Shown piece by piece: positions 8,928-17,138 of a stretch of 45,566 nt of DNA. Position numbers and translations under genes: made by a program. The stretch lies in assembly GCA_947174665.1 (NCBI GenBank), contig CAMWJV010000009.1, forward strand, positions 1 to 45,566, given 5' to 3'. Source of the DNA: an uncultured Lachnospiraceae bacterium (GTDB lineage: Bacteria; Bacillota; Clostridia; Lachnospirales; Lachnospiraceae). The notes beneath the pieces were generated by a model. It was not told the DNA's origin. It was given only the letters and a program-made list of their open reading frames with translations, and did no database searches. Positions within the stretch are counted from its first letter, which is position 1; each line of letters opens with the position of its first letter.

Positions 8928-11551
8928 AATCAGGAAGAAAAGTCAGAATGGCAGCGGCAATTTTGAGCGTAAGTGTTTTTACGTGGATTCTGTGCTGTCA
9001 AACGGCTAAAGGCGCTATTTTTGATGAATCCAGGGCTGTGACATACAGACGGTATGCGTATTCTCATGTGATCGAGGACTCTACGCTGTTTATCGGTACA
9101 TACCTTATCAACATTCAGGCCCTCACGGATGAGTTGTATGAGAAGGCCCTGGACAGTGCCGCGGATTCGAACCAGACCAGCATCTACTACAAGTCGGAAC
9201 TGGCAGGCGGCGCGTGGTTTGACATTACGGATGCTGCGGGTCTTTCAGATATCTCTGACCGGGGAACCGTGATTCCTGAGTCGGAGCTGGCAGATTTGTG
9301 GGTAACCTGCTATACCGGTTCCGACGGCATCACCAGGGATGCCAGGAGCGGCGCGGCAATCAGCATTTTTGATACGCCGGATCCTTATGATCTGTACAAC
9401 CTGCCGGAATTAGAGCCTGTCCGCCTTCAGTATGATAATGTGTCTTCTTCGCAAAGCACAGGGATAAATAAATATTATTATACAAAGCTCCGGGCGTTTT
9501 TTGAATTGAATTTGAGAAATGAGATTACTGCCCGGTGTGATCAGCAGCTGGCAGGGCTTCAGAGCTGCTATGAGAGTCTTCAAAGATCAGATCAGAAGGA
9601 ACTGGCTGAGATTGTCAGCACTCTTATGAGCCGGATTGACGCAAGGAGAAGGGCGGAAATATTTTCCCGGTTGTCTGAGGTTGATAACAATTATCTGACG
9701 AATCTTCAGAATAGCTGCTCCGGCCAGGGATATAACTCGAAAAGTTATGACGACAAGCAGTTTGTGGAAAACACAAACGTCACTGACGCTATAGGAACCA
9801 GCATCCAAAGTTGTCAGGAAAGCTATATTGAACATTCGGGAAATATGCTGGTGCAAGGGGAAACGGTTCTGAAAAACGCGGAATACGAAAAAAGTATGCA
9901 GGTAGTGAACCTGTCCACAGGGGGGTGGAATTCCCGGGTTGAGGCGCGGCTTCAGGAATTACAGGATCTTTACCATATTCAGGATGATGTTGTGGCGAAC
10001 GCAGAAAGAGAGCTGACGCTGCTGGATGGAGAACTGCTGGAAGCTGCAGAGAACAAGTATCTGCAGATATTGTCACAGGGAGCAGGAGGCGCTTATAAGG
10101 CTGCGGTGGCAAATGGAGTCAGCCAGGCAGCTAAAAATCAGGTGTTGGATGACAGAAAGTCCGTAGCCAATGGAGCGAAATCAGAATTCCAGTATCTGAT
10201 ACTGGCAAGGACGAAGCGGATGTCGGCAGCAGATGCTGTGGAATATCTTTATGGGCGGATTGAGCAGGCGGAAACCTATTATGATCGGGCAGCCAATGAT
10301 GATTTTCGGGCCAAGGCAGGAGAAACCATTGATGACCATATTTTGTGGCTACAGAATCTGGCCCGGTCTGTCTCCGGTGAGGAAGAGGGATTGCAGTCAG
10401 AACTTCAGAAACTGGAGAACAGAAAGGAAGAACTGCTGGAAAAACAGGCAGACGCATTAGATAACAATGATCTGAGTACGGCCAGAAAATATGAGGCATT
10501 GATCGCGCAGGCAGATGAGGAAATCAGTGCCATGGAACAGGAGCTGAACGCGATTCTCACCAGTTCCTCAAGTACGGCGGCTCAGAAAGCTCAGGCGGCC
10601 AACCAGGCGGGAGACAACACCACCCTGAACAATATAAACCAGATGAAAAATTCCGCGCTCTCTATGATTGCCGAGGGCAATATTTCAGGAAATGACAGCC
10701 TGGGAAATTTGATAGACAGTCTGGCTTCCCTGGGGGCGGAAAGCGCTTTGGAGGAAATCAGGGACAAAGCGGCGGACTCGGGGAATTCCCAGCTTTTAAA
10801 GAACATTGACAGAGCTATAGAAGACAGTAAGGAAAGCAGTCTCCATGATTTATACGGAGGCGGCAGTACAACAGGCACAGGAGCAGAAGGAAGCGGGTCC
10901 GGCGGAACAGGAAGCGGGTCTGGCGGAACAGGAAGCGGGTCTGGCGGAACAGGAAGCGGGTCCGGCGGAACGGGAAATGAATCGTCAGGCGCAGTAAGCG
11001 GCTTAAGTGAAGGTGATATCCGGGCGGCAATCGAGGCGGTTTTTGGAGATACCTTCGACAATTTAAGTGACGCAGACAAAGCGGCGGTTACGGCGGCGTT
11101 GAACCGTATCGGGCAGTCGGGAAGCCGTCAGGCGGCAAATCTGGCACAGACTTATCTGAATCAGTGTTTGACAGACGGGAATGGATATATTTTCCAAAAA
11201 CTGCAAGGGGAATCTGCGGAATATATTCCGCTGCGGCTTATCGGATTGTGCAGCGGATACCGCTACGTATACAGTGATTCCAGAAAAGAAGTAACTCTTA
11301 CGAAGAAATCAAATGTCTGCCGTTTTACGGTGTACAGCGACCGGATGGTGCGGCAGAACGGCTCGGAAGAGAAACTGACAACATCTGTCAAGGTGCAGAA
11401 TGTACCTTATCTGGCAGAGGAAGATGCGATTGCCTGTTTCCGGTGTCAGGCGGAATATATAGATAACACGGATTATGGAGTGGCATTAAGTGAGCAAATG
11501 CAGAAGCGGTTTCAGGAACTGGTGGATGCATTGCAGGAAGGAGAGGGATAA
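8924..11551 (+). CDS. Secreted coiled-coil protein with Gly-Ser linker and copper-amine-oxidase-like C-terminal domain
   Basis: An 875-aa protein. Its signal peptide (MKSGRKVR, AAAILSVSVFTWILCC, cleavage near residue 31) predicts export. The middle (about 190-650) is rich in helical, coiled-coil sequence with E/Q/A/L heptads. Residues ~655-683 are four copies of a seven-residue Gly-Ser-Thr unit, a flexible linker. The last ~110 residues contain YIPLRLIGLCSGYRYVYSD and then VQNVPYLAEEDAIACF, as in the copper amine oxidase N1-like domain common on Firmicute surface proteins, where it is generally non-catalytic. Start ATG overlaps the preceding stop (ATGA). It ends two bases before the cap gene, linking this module to the particle genes. 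Probable wall-zone partner of the TolC-like protein. Confidence 0.7.
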   Translation: MKSGRKVRMAAAILSVSVFTWILCCQTAKGAIFDESRAVTYRRYAYSHVIEDSTLFIGTYLINIQALTDELYEKALDSAADSNQTSIYYKSELAGGAWFDITDAAGLSDISDRGTVIPESELADLWVTCYTGSDGITRDARSGAAISIFDTPDPYDLYNLPELEPVRLQYDNVSSSQSTGINKYYYTKLRAFFELNLRNEITARCDQQLAGLQSCYESLQRSDQKELAEIVSTLMSRIDARRRAEIFSRLSEVDNNYLTNLQNSCSGQGYNSKSYDDKQFVENTNVTDAIGTSIQSCQESYIEHSGNMLVQGETVLKNAEYEKSMQVVNLSTGGWNSRVEARLQELQDLYHIQDDVVANAERELTLLDGELLEAAENKYLQILSQGAGGAYKAAVANGVSQAAKNQVLDDRKSVANGAKSEFQYLILARTKRMSAADAVEYLYGRIEQAETYYDRAANDDFRAKAGETIDDHILWLQNLARSVSGEEEGLQSELQKLENRKEELLEKQADALDNNDLSTARKYEALIAQADEEISAMEQELNAILTSSSSTAAQKAQAANQAGDNTTLNNINQMKNSALSMIAEGNISGNDSLGNLIDSLASLGAESALEEIRDKAADSGNSQLLKNIDRAIEDSKESSLHDLYGGGSTTGTGAEGSGSGGTGSGSGGTGSGSGGTGSGSGGTGNESSGAVSGLSEGDIRAAIEAVFGDTFDNLSDADKAAVTAALNRIGQSGSRQAANLAQTYLNQCLTDGNGYIFQKLQGESAEYIPLRLIGLCSGYRYVYSDSRKEVTLTKKSNVCRFTVYSDRMVRQNGSEEKLTTSVKVQNVPYLAEEDAIACFRCQAEYIDNTDYGVALSEQMQKRFQELVDALQEGEG
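10889..10972 (+). repeat. Four 21-bp tandem repeats encoding a Gly-Ser-Thr linker
   Basis: Units start at 10889, 10910, 10931 and 10952 and differ only by C/T at one position and a final A/G. Each encodes GSGSGGT in frame. The near-identity at DNA level suggests the linker length can change by slippage or recombination. Confidence 0.9.
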
Positions 11552-11553
11552 AT

Positions 11554-12150
11554 ATGGCAGATTATCCGATTATTGCAGACGTCAGCGCGCATATTGTCCG
11601 AACGCTGCGTAAAAAAATGTGTCCGGAGCCTATCCCGTCTCCCAATAATATAGAAATCTCTTCCCCCACAGATCAGGATGTGGACTACATTCTGGGATTG
11701 TATCTGTATGATATCCGGGAAGAGAGTGATGTGACCCAGCCCCCTTTTGTGCAAAAGGGGAGGGTACAGCTGCAAAAGCCGCCCAGGCCATATGGCCTTT
11801 ACTATATGGTCTTTATAAACGGTTCCTCCCAGATGGGATTAAAGGCACCGGATATACAAAAAATCATCGGAAGAGTGGCACAGATTGTCAATGACAACAG
11901 TTCTGTTCTTCCCAACCAACTGCAGTCCTGGCTTACAACGCAGGAACCTCCCATTGTACTGTCTCAGGCGAAGATAAGTTTGGAGGAGAAAGTTAGGGTG
12001 TGGCAGGCTGTCAATAAGCCATATCAGATTAGCCTGTTCTACAAGGCGGCGCCCGTATTTCTGTCCAGCGAAGTGGTCATCGACACACCTCGTGTTGTGG
12101 ACGCAAAATTCGGACTGCACATTACAGGAGAGGAAGGAGGAGAGGGATAA
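11554..12150 (+). CDS. Afp16/Pvc16-like tail cap protein (DUF4255 family)
   Basis: A 198-aa soluble protein matching the Pvc16 N-terminal (DUF4255) pattern: MADYPIIADVSAHIVRTLR at the start, a D--LGLYLYDI strand, then PP-RPYGLYYMVF and a central IIGRVAQIV helix. In Afp and PVC the homologue caps the distal end of tube and sheath and fixes particle length. It is preceded by GAAGGAGAGGG and followed directly by the next gene. It begins the structural block, so the accessory genes upstream and the particle genes are probably one transcription unit. Confidence 0.85.
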   Translation: MADYPIIADVSAHIVRTLRKKMCPEPIPSPNNIEISSPTDQDVDYILGLYLYDIREESDVTQPPFVQKGRVQLQKPPRPYGLYYMVFINGSSQMGLKAPDIQKIIGRVAQIVNDNSSVLPNQLQSWLTTQEPPIVLSQAKISLEEKVRVWQAVNKPYQISLFYKAAPVFLSSEVVIDTPRVVDAKFGLHITGEEGGEG

Positions 12151-12153
12151 CAG

Positions 12154-12894
12154 GTGGATGCATCCGTCATTTGCTTTCAGCTGGATTTATTGATCCGGCT
12201 CATTGATACTACGACCGGAGCAGAGCTGGAAGAGAGAAATGTCAGCTTTTTTAGAGACGGAAAGCCGGTCCGGCCCATTCCGCGAGGAAGCGGTAACTAC
12301 GTATTCCTGAATTGCGGGCGGGAGGACGGTAATCTGGAAATCAGGGCTCGGGGTTATGAGCCATGTCAGGTATCTGTTGAATATGAAATGCTGGACAGAC
12401 AACTGCCTGTTAAAGAAGTGTTCCTGATACCGTCAGAGAACATGTCAGGTATTCAGCCCATTATTACTTTCTCAGGACAGCTTAAGGGACTGGAAAGTGT
12501 GCAGGCAGTAAATTTAGGCTCGACCTGTTGCTGTATTAGTGAATTTGATGAGAGAAAACGCATTATGAAGCTGTTTAAAACTCACAGGTCAGGCATGGAT
12601 GACATTTATTATGGTTTGATCCACCCGGACAAGCAGACTTATGAGCCGTTTGAGGTGGTAAAGGAGGTATCCGAATCTTCCATAAAGATCAGCCAGCCGT
12701 TACAGGAGCCATTTTCCGTGAATTCTCCGATTGCCAGAATTATTTTCGGAATGACCACACCGAAAGGAAACTATTTGATACGGGTCAGAGATGACGCAAC
12801 CCGTCTGTTATATCTGGTTCGGTATGTGGTAAAAGGCAGCGTGAAATTCAAAACAGTTGACTTCCATAATCTGGAGGAAGAAAAACTGATATAA
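12154..12894 (+). CDS. Unknown beta-rich CIS accessory protein
   Basis: A 246-aa protein starting with GTG behind a strong GGAGG site (12136-12140). The N-terminal ~85 residues (LLIRLIDTTTGAELEERNVSFFRDG, then GNYVFLNC and LEIRARGYEP) look like a carboxypeptidase-regulatory-like or Ig-like beta sandwich. The remainder (GLESVQAVNLGSTCCCISEFDE and MTTPKGNYLIRVRDDATRLLYLVRYV) is a second, beta-rich part I do not recognise. It lies between the cap and the tip protein genes, which suggests a particle component or assembly factor. It has no signal peptide or TM segment. No specific function can be assigned. Confidence 0.6.
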   Translation: MDASVICFQLDLLIRLIDTTTGAELEERNVSFFRDGKPVRPIPRGSGNYVFLNCGREDGNLEIRARGYEPCQVSVEYEMLDRQLPVKEVFLIPSENMSGIQPIITFSGQLKGLESVQAVNLGSTCCCISEFDERKRIMKLFKTHRSGMDDIYYGLIHPDKQTYEPFEVVKEVSESSIKISQPLQEPFSVNSPIARIIFGMTTPKGNYLIRVRDDATRLLYLVRYVVKGSVKFKTVDFHNLEEEKLI

Positions 12895-12906
12895 GGAGCA
12901 GGGCAT

Positions 12907-13296
12907 ATGGCACAAATCGTAGTAACAGGAGCGTCGGCAGTATGTACGTTTGGAACGGCGCCCGGAACAATCAACGCAACCTCTCAGACAGTTTGTATGG
13001 CAGAGGGGAAACCCATAGCGACGATTCAGGACTGTCAGCCGGGCAGTATCACTCCCTTTGGAATGTGTACGTCCCTGGCCAATCCGCAGGTGGCGGCAGC
13101 TACGGCGGCGGCTCTCGGGGTCCTGACCCCCCAGCCGTGTGTCTGCATGCCGGCAGGAACATGGATACCGACCAAGCCTGCCGTATTGATAAACAAGAAG
13201 CCCTGCCTTACCAATGACTGTACCTTGATGTGTGCCAACGGGGCAGGCGTCATCAGCATTACAGCCCCCGGGCAGACTAAGGCAGCCACAACATGA
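12907..13296 (+). CDS. PAAR-like spike-tip protein (DUF4280 family)
   Basis: A 129-aa protein with the PAAR-like/DUF4280 pattern: VVTGASAVCTFGTAPGTI, AEGKPIATIQDCQPGSITPFGMC, then a central PCVCMPAGTWIPTKPAVLINKKPCLTNDC split over two strands, ending with GVISITAPGQ. Nine cysteines are spread over its length. In CIS particles such proteins sit at the point of the spike and help pierce the target membrane (the Afp10 position). It is preceded by ATAAGGAGCAGG and followed by the sheath gene. Metal binding at the tip is possible but cannot be shown here. Confidence 0.85.
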   Translation: MAQIVVTGASAVCTFGTAPGTINATSQTVCMAEGKPIATIQDCQPGSITPFGMCTSLANPQVAAATAAALGVLTPQPCVCMPAGTWIPTKPAVLINKKPCLTNDCTLMCANGAGVISITAPGQTKAATT

Positions 13297-13342
13297 TGTA
13301 AGGTACTTAATGGAAAGAGAGAACGAAAGGAGAACTACTATT

Positions 13343-15046
13343 ATGGCAGAATATTATACACCGGGCGTATACGTGGAAGAGTATGACAACTCTCCGCGGA
13401 GCATAGAAGGTGTGGGAACCAGCACCGCCGGATTTATCGGCTTTGCGGAAAAAGGTCCCACCATCGGAGCTCCGTCCCTGGTAACCAGTTTCAAATCTTT
13501 TGTAAAGCAGTTTGGAGGATTTTTAAGCGAGTTCACCCATGGGGATTACCGCTATCTGGCAAACAGTGTAGAACAGTTTTTTATCAACGGAGGCACTCGT
13601 TGTTACGTATCCCGTGTTATTCCCAAGGATGCAGTGGCAGCCAAAAAAGAGATGGGAAACCTTTCCATAGAGGCTGCTAATGAAGGAAAATGGGGCAACC
13701 GCATCCAGGTTTCCTTAAGCACAGTGGAAAAACGCAAAATGCAGTTGATCGCCGAGTCGGGAACCGGCTATGTGGCAAAGACTGTGGAAGGTTTCCGGGA
13801 AGGGGATCTGGTAGAGGTAAACGGGGAGTATAACCGCATTTCCACTATCTATGATAATACGGTAACCTTTGAGGTTCCGTTTACAGGAGCGGTGGTGGAC
13901 AAAGGGATCATTCCCAAGACGGTTCTCTATCTGGTGACCGTAGATGTCAGTGTCCGCTATAATGACGAAGTGGAAAACTATGGGGAGTTAAGTTTTAACA
14001 TTGCGGCTCCCAACTACATCGGTTCTCAGTTGTCAAAAAGTGAGATTGTAAAGGTTTCCGTGGGACAGCTGGAAGGGATCGGCAATCCTGTAGAGGCTAT
14101 TTTCGGAGAGGGAATCCAGAGCGGAATGATAAATCTGGAAGGCGGTTCTGACGGAACCATGGATAAAGTCAATTCCCTGACCTTCATCGGAGTGGACAAA
14201 GGCCCCGGAAAACGCACCGGAATTCAGTCCTTCCTGGAAAACAGTACAGTCAGTATGCTGGCGATTCCGGGGATCACAGATCCGGAAGTCATCGTATCCC
14301 TGGTAGCTCACTGTGAGAGCTTAAAGAGCAGAGTGGCAGTATTTGACATGCCGAAGGATATGTATAAGCCCAAGGATCTGATTGAATACCGCAATATGAT
14401 CGATTCCTCTTATGCGGCTATGTATCATCCATGGATTCAGGTATTTGACCGTTCCTCCAATAAGAGTGACTTTGTTCCGCCGTCAGGTGCCGTTATGGGC
14501 ATTTACTCCAGAACTGATGTGAACCGCGGCGTTCACAAGGCTCCGGCCAACGAAATCGTGTTCTGTACCGGTTTGAAGGTGAACTACACCAAGGCAGAGC
14601 AGGACATCTTAAATCCTGAGGGAGTGAATCTCATCCGCGCCATTCCCGGCCAGGGAATCCGTGTATGGGGCGCAAGGACTGCCAGCAGCAACGCGGCGTT
14701 CAAATATGTGAACGTCAGACGTCTGTTCATCTACGTGGAGGAGAGCATCAAGGCAAATACCAACTGGGTGGTATTTGAGCCCAATGACGCTGCGTTATGG
14801 CAGAGAGTCAGCCTGACCATCTCTTCATTCCTTGACAGTATGTGGAGAACCGGTATGCTGGCAGGTTCCACACCCAGCGAGGGCTATTTTGTGGAGATCG
14901 GAGCATCTACCATGAGCCGTGACGATATCATGAACGGCAGACTGATTTGCAACATTGGTATTGCTCCTTCCCGTCCTGCGGAATTTGTAATCTTCCGTGT
15001 GACCCAGCATACTGCTGAGTCCGGCGGAGAGCAGGCAGAGGGCTGA
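13343..15046 (+). CDS. Contractile tail sheath protein (Afp2-4-like)
   Basis: A 567-aa protein starting AEYYTPGVYVEEYDNSPRSIEGV, the classic sheath N-terminus, followed by GTSTAGFIGFAEKGP. The C-terminal third (GIRVWGARTASSNAAFKYVNVRRLF, ESIKANTNWVVFEPND) is the conserved phage-tail-sheath domain. The sheath surrounds the tube and contracts to drive it through a membrane. The start at 13343 is set by AAAGGAG at 13326-13332; the longer open frame upstream is not coding. Only one sheath gene is present, whereas Afp and PVC have two or three, so the baseplate-proximal and distal rings must use the same protein. Confidence 0.95.
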   Translation: MAEYYTPGVYVEEYDNSPRSIEGVGTSTAGFIGFAEKGPTIGAPSLVTSFKSFVKQFGGFLSEFTHGDYRYLANSVEQFFINGGTRCYVSRVIPKDAVAAKKEMGNLSIEAANEGKWGNRIQVSLSTVEKRKMQLIAESGTGYVAKTVEGFREGDLVEVNGEYNRISTIYDNTVTFEVPFTGAVVDKGIIPKTVLYLVTVDVSVRYNDEVENYGELSFNIAAPNYIGSQLSKSEIVKVSVGQLEGIGNPVEAIFGEGIQSGMINLEGGSDGTMDKVNSLTFIGVDKGPGKRTGIQSFLENSTVSMLAIPGITDPEVIVSLVAHCESLKSRVAVFDMPKDMYKPKDLIEYRNMIDSSYAAMYHPWIQVFDRSSNKSDFVPPSGAVMGIYSRTDVNRGVHKAPANEIVFCTGLKVNYTKAEQDILNPEGVNLIRAIPGQGIRVWGARTASSNAAFKYVNVRRLFIYVEESIKANTNWVVFEPNDAALWQRVSLTISSFLDSMWRTGMLAGSTPSEGYFVEIGASTMSRDDIMNGRLICNIGIAPSRPAEFVIFRVTQHTAESGGEQAEG

Positions 15047-15093
15047 TTGAATAATCGTTGAGAAGCAACGCAATACAAAAGGAGAGATAAAAC

Positions 15094-15588
15094 ATGGCGA
15101 CATATGAGAACAGTAAAGGACTTTCCTATCCTTTGACAAAAATGAACTTCCTGGTTACTGTGGACGGAGTTTCCGGTACGGCGGCGTTCAGTGAGGTAAC
15201 AGGAGTGGAAGCGTCGGTTGATGTGATCGAATTCCGTCAGGGGAACGCGAACAGCCTGGCTCCGGTCAAGATTCCGGGTCTGGTAAAACACGGTAATGTG
15301 ACCCTGAAGATGGGATATACCTTAGACAGCGCATTTAAGACCTGGATTCAGGAGTGTGTCAGCGAGGTGAGAGGTGAGATTCCCCGTAACAATGTGCAGA
15401 TTGAGATGATCGACATCAACGGCGGATCTCCGCAGACCATGGCCACGGCCATCAGCGGAACCAGAGTATGGATTCTGACCAATGCATGGGTGACCAAATA
15501 CAATGCGCCTGATCTGGATGCAAAGACAAGCGATGTGGCTATTGAGAGCGTTGAGATTGCTTATGAAGAACTGGTGATTCCGAACTAG
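15094..15588 (+). CDS. Inner tube protein (Afp1/gp19-like)
   Basis: A 164-aa protein of the phage tail-tube family. The N-terminus YPLTKMNFLVTVDG, EVTGVEASVDVIEFRQGN, then VKIPGLVKHGNVTLKMGYT follow the tube consensus, with a C-terminal DAKTSDVAIESVEIAYE. Stacked hexamers form the hollow tube that carries cargo. A ribosome binding site AAAGGAGAG lies at 15079-15087. A perfect stem-loop follows the stop. Its length is typical for the family. Confidence 0.93.
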   Translation: MATYENSKGLSYPLTKMNFLVTVDGVSGTAAFSEVTGVEASVDVIEFRQGNANSLAPVKIPGLVKHGNVTLKMGYTLDSAFKTWIQECVSEVRGEIPRNNVQIEMIDINGGSPQTMATAISGTRVWILTNAWVTKYNAPDLDAKTSDVAIESVEIAYEELVIPN

Positions 15589-15606
15589 GAATTAAGGAAG
15601 AATGGA

Positions 15607-15633
15607 GGGGAAAGCCTCAAAACGGCTTTCCCC
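15607..15633 (+). promoter_or_regulatory. Stem-loop after the tube gene
   Basis: A perfect ten-base stem (15607-15616 with 15624-15633, GGGGAAAGCC/GGCTTTCCCC) closes a seven-base loop, nineteen bases after the tube stop. No T tract follows, so it is not a standard terminator. It may be a partial terminator or a 3'-end stabiliser that raises sheath and tube mRNA relative to the downstream genes. The remaining ~100 bases before the next start show nothing else I can name. Confidence 0.55.
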
Positions 15634-15735
15634 GGCCAGTATTATTCGGCGAGCGATACTGTCTTGCATAAATACCGCCTGAGTCCGGGTGTTATTTATG
15701 GAATGCAGTATGAATGAGCAGGAGAGGAGAACAGG

Positions 15736-16098
15736 ATGGAAACAGTATATGAGTTTACTTTGCCGAAAGGTTATTTGGACAGTGCCGGAGAGCTTCACAG
15801 GAGAGGAAAAATGCGCCTGGCCACGGCCGGCGATGAGATCAGTGCTACCAGGGATCCCAGGGTTTTAAGCAATCCTTCTTTTCTTACCATTGTGATCCTG
15901 GGCAAGGTGGTGACAGAATTAGAGGGGCTGGAGATGGTGACAGCCAATGTGATTGAGAAATTATTTACGGCGGATCTGGCGTTTTTGCAGGACATGTATC
16001 AGAGAATCAATGACATTGAGCCGCCGGTAATGGAAGTGGTCTGTCCGGACTGCGGAAAGATTTTTAAGGCTCCCTTAAATTTTACAGGGGAGGGATAA
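15736..16098 (+). CDS. Tail-assembly-chaperone-like protein with a CxxC knuckle
   Basis: A 120-aa protein. The N-terminal segment (YEFTLPKGYLDSAGELHRRGKMRLATAGDEI) and a helical middle resemble the Mu gp41/phage tail assembly protein family found next to tube genes in CIS loci. The C-terminus adds VVCPDCGKIFKA, a single CxxC zinc-knuckle half, so metal binding would need a second half from another subunit. A GGAGAGGAG site precedes ATG 15736. The stop TAA at 16096-16098 overlaps the probable start of the next gene. Role as a chaperone is inferred from family and position. Confidence 0.65.
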   Translation: METVYEFTLPKGYLDSAGELHRRGKMRLATAGDEISATRDPRVLSNPSFLTIVILGKVVTELEGLEMVTANVIEKLFTADLAFLQDMYQRINDIEPPVMEVVCPDCGKIFKAPLNFTGEG

Positions 16099-16298
16099 AA
16101 CTGTATCCCAAAGAGGAACTGTATCGGGAGATGGCGTTTATCTCTTACTATTTTCATTGGAGCAATGATGAGGTTTTAAAACTGGATCATATGAGCCGGA
16201 GAAAATGGTGCGGTGAGATATCGCAGATCAACCAGAGTTTGAATCCCTCCAAAAAAGAGAAAGAAAAAAGCATTCTTGATATGAAGGCTACACGTTAG
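16095..16298 (+). CDS. Small DUF6760-like CIS protein with a non-standard start (ATA or CTG)
   Basis: An open frame of up to 67 aa. Its core (YPKEELYREMAFISYYFHW, SNDEVLKLDHMSRRKWCGEI) matches the short DUF6760-type proteins usually found between the tail-assembly and second tube genes of CIS clusters. It has no ATG at the expected place. The reading frame begins ATA-AAA-CTG-TAT, overlapping the previous stop as ATAA, with GGGGAGGG just upstream. The next in-frame ATG (16131) would remove the first 12 conserved residues. I give the ATA start at 16095; CTG at 16101 is the alternative. The function of the family is not known. Confidence 0.7.
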   Translation: MKLYPKEELYREMAFISYYFHWSNDEVLKLDHMSRRKWCGEISQINQSLNPSKKEKEKSILDMKATR

Positions 16299-16329
16299 AG
16301 AAAATTTTGTCAGAGAGGTTGATGAGAAT

Positions 16330-17109
16330 ATGGCGCTTGAGACGGCGGACTCAGGAAATATTTTAGTGCGGAATGAAGGAAGAAATCCGGCGGTAAATTT
16401 TAACTTCCTGCTGCGGGTAGAGGGAATTTATGATCTTCCCTGCAGATCGGTGAAGGCTTTCCAGAAGGAAAATGAGTATGAATATATTCAGGAAGGCGGA
16501 CTTAACGATTATGTCCATATGCGCCGCAAACCGATTTCCAAGCCATTTACATTTCAGGTAGAGCGGTATGCGGGGGTGGATATTTTGGACCCACTGGCCC
16601 GTGGCACGGATTTGGTGCTTCCGGTAATACTGATGGTCAACCGGTATCTGGCATACGGTGATTTTCTTCCGGACCGCATGTATGTATTTACAGGGTGTAC
16701 GGTAATGTCCAAGGAGTACGGGGAACTGAATGCGGAGAGAAGCGGTCTTTTGATAGAGACTACCACCATTGCGTACAGGGAAATGATGTGCATAGAAAAT
16801 CCCGCTACAAGCTTTTTGATGGAGGAACCGTGGAAATTCCGGGGCACGGAAAAAAAGGGAAACGGAAATCAGTCCGCCGTGCATTACAAAGCCGGCGATG
16901 TGGACGACAGGGAGCCGGTTCTGGAAGCGGCCAGAAAGCGGGCGGAAAAGTGGGAGTTTAAGGATGAAAATGAAAAGCCTAACACAGTGCCTTTGAAGGC
17001 CGTGCAGCCCCGAAATCAGAAGACCAAAGAGGAAATGGAAAGCAGTGCAAAAAGGTGGCCCAATGCCCGCAGCGCTGCCAATGTGGCGGCGTTTCTGGGT
17101 AAGAATTAA
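16330..17109 (+). CDS. Second tube-family protein, tube initiator (Afp5-like)
   Basis: A 259-aa protein. Residues ~20-160 carry the tail-tube fold pattern: NPAVNFNFLLRVEGIYDLPCRSVKAF, then DYVHMRRKPISKPFTFQVERY and ETTTIAYREM. It is longer than the main tube protein because of a charged C-terminal tail (about 175-259) rich in K, E and R. In Afp-type particles a second tube protein forms the layer joining tube to hub, which is the likely role. ATG 16330 is preceded by an AGAGAGG site. It lies between the DUF6760-like gene and a coiled-coil gene. Confidence 0.8.
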   Translation: MALETADSGNILVRNEGRNPAVNFNFLLRVEGIYDLPCRSVKAFQKENEYEYIQEGGLNDYVHMRRKPISKPFTFQVERYAGVDILDPLARGTDLVLPVILMVNRYLAYGDFLPDRMYVFTGCTVMSKEYGELNAERSGLLIETTTIAYREMMCIENPATSFLMEEPWKFRGTEKKGNGNQSAVHYKAGDVDDREPVLEAARKRAEKWEFKDENEKPNTVPLKAVQPRNQKTKEEMESSAKRWPNARSAANVAAFLGKN

Positions 17110-17138
17110 CACTTGGAAACCTGAAAGGAGGATGAGCC

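Noticed and set aside
13232..13342. N-terminal extension of the sheath protein
   Set aside because: The extra residues overlap the PAAR-like gene. The sheath family starts at the YTPGVYVEE region and AAAGGAG marks ATG 13343.
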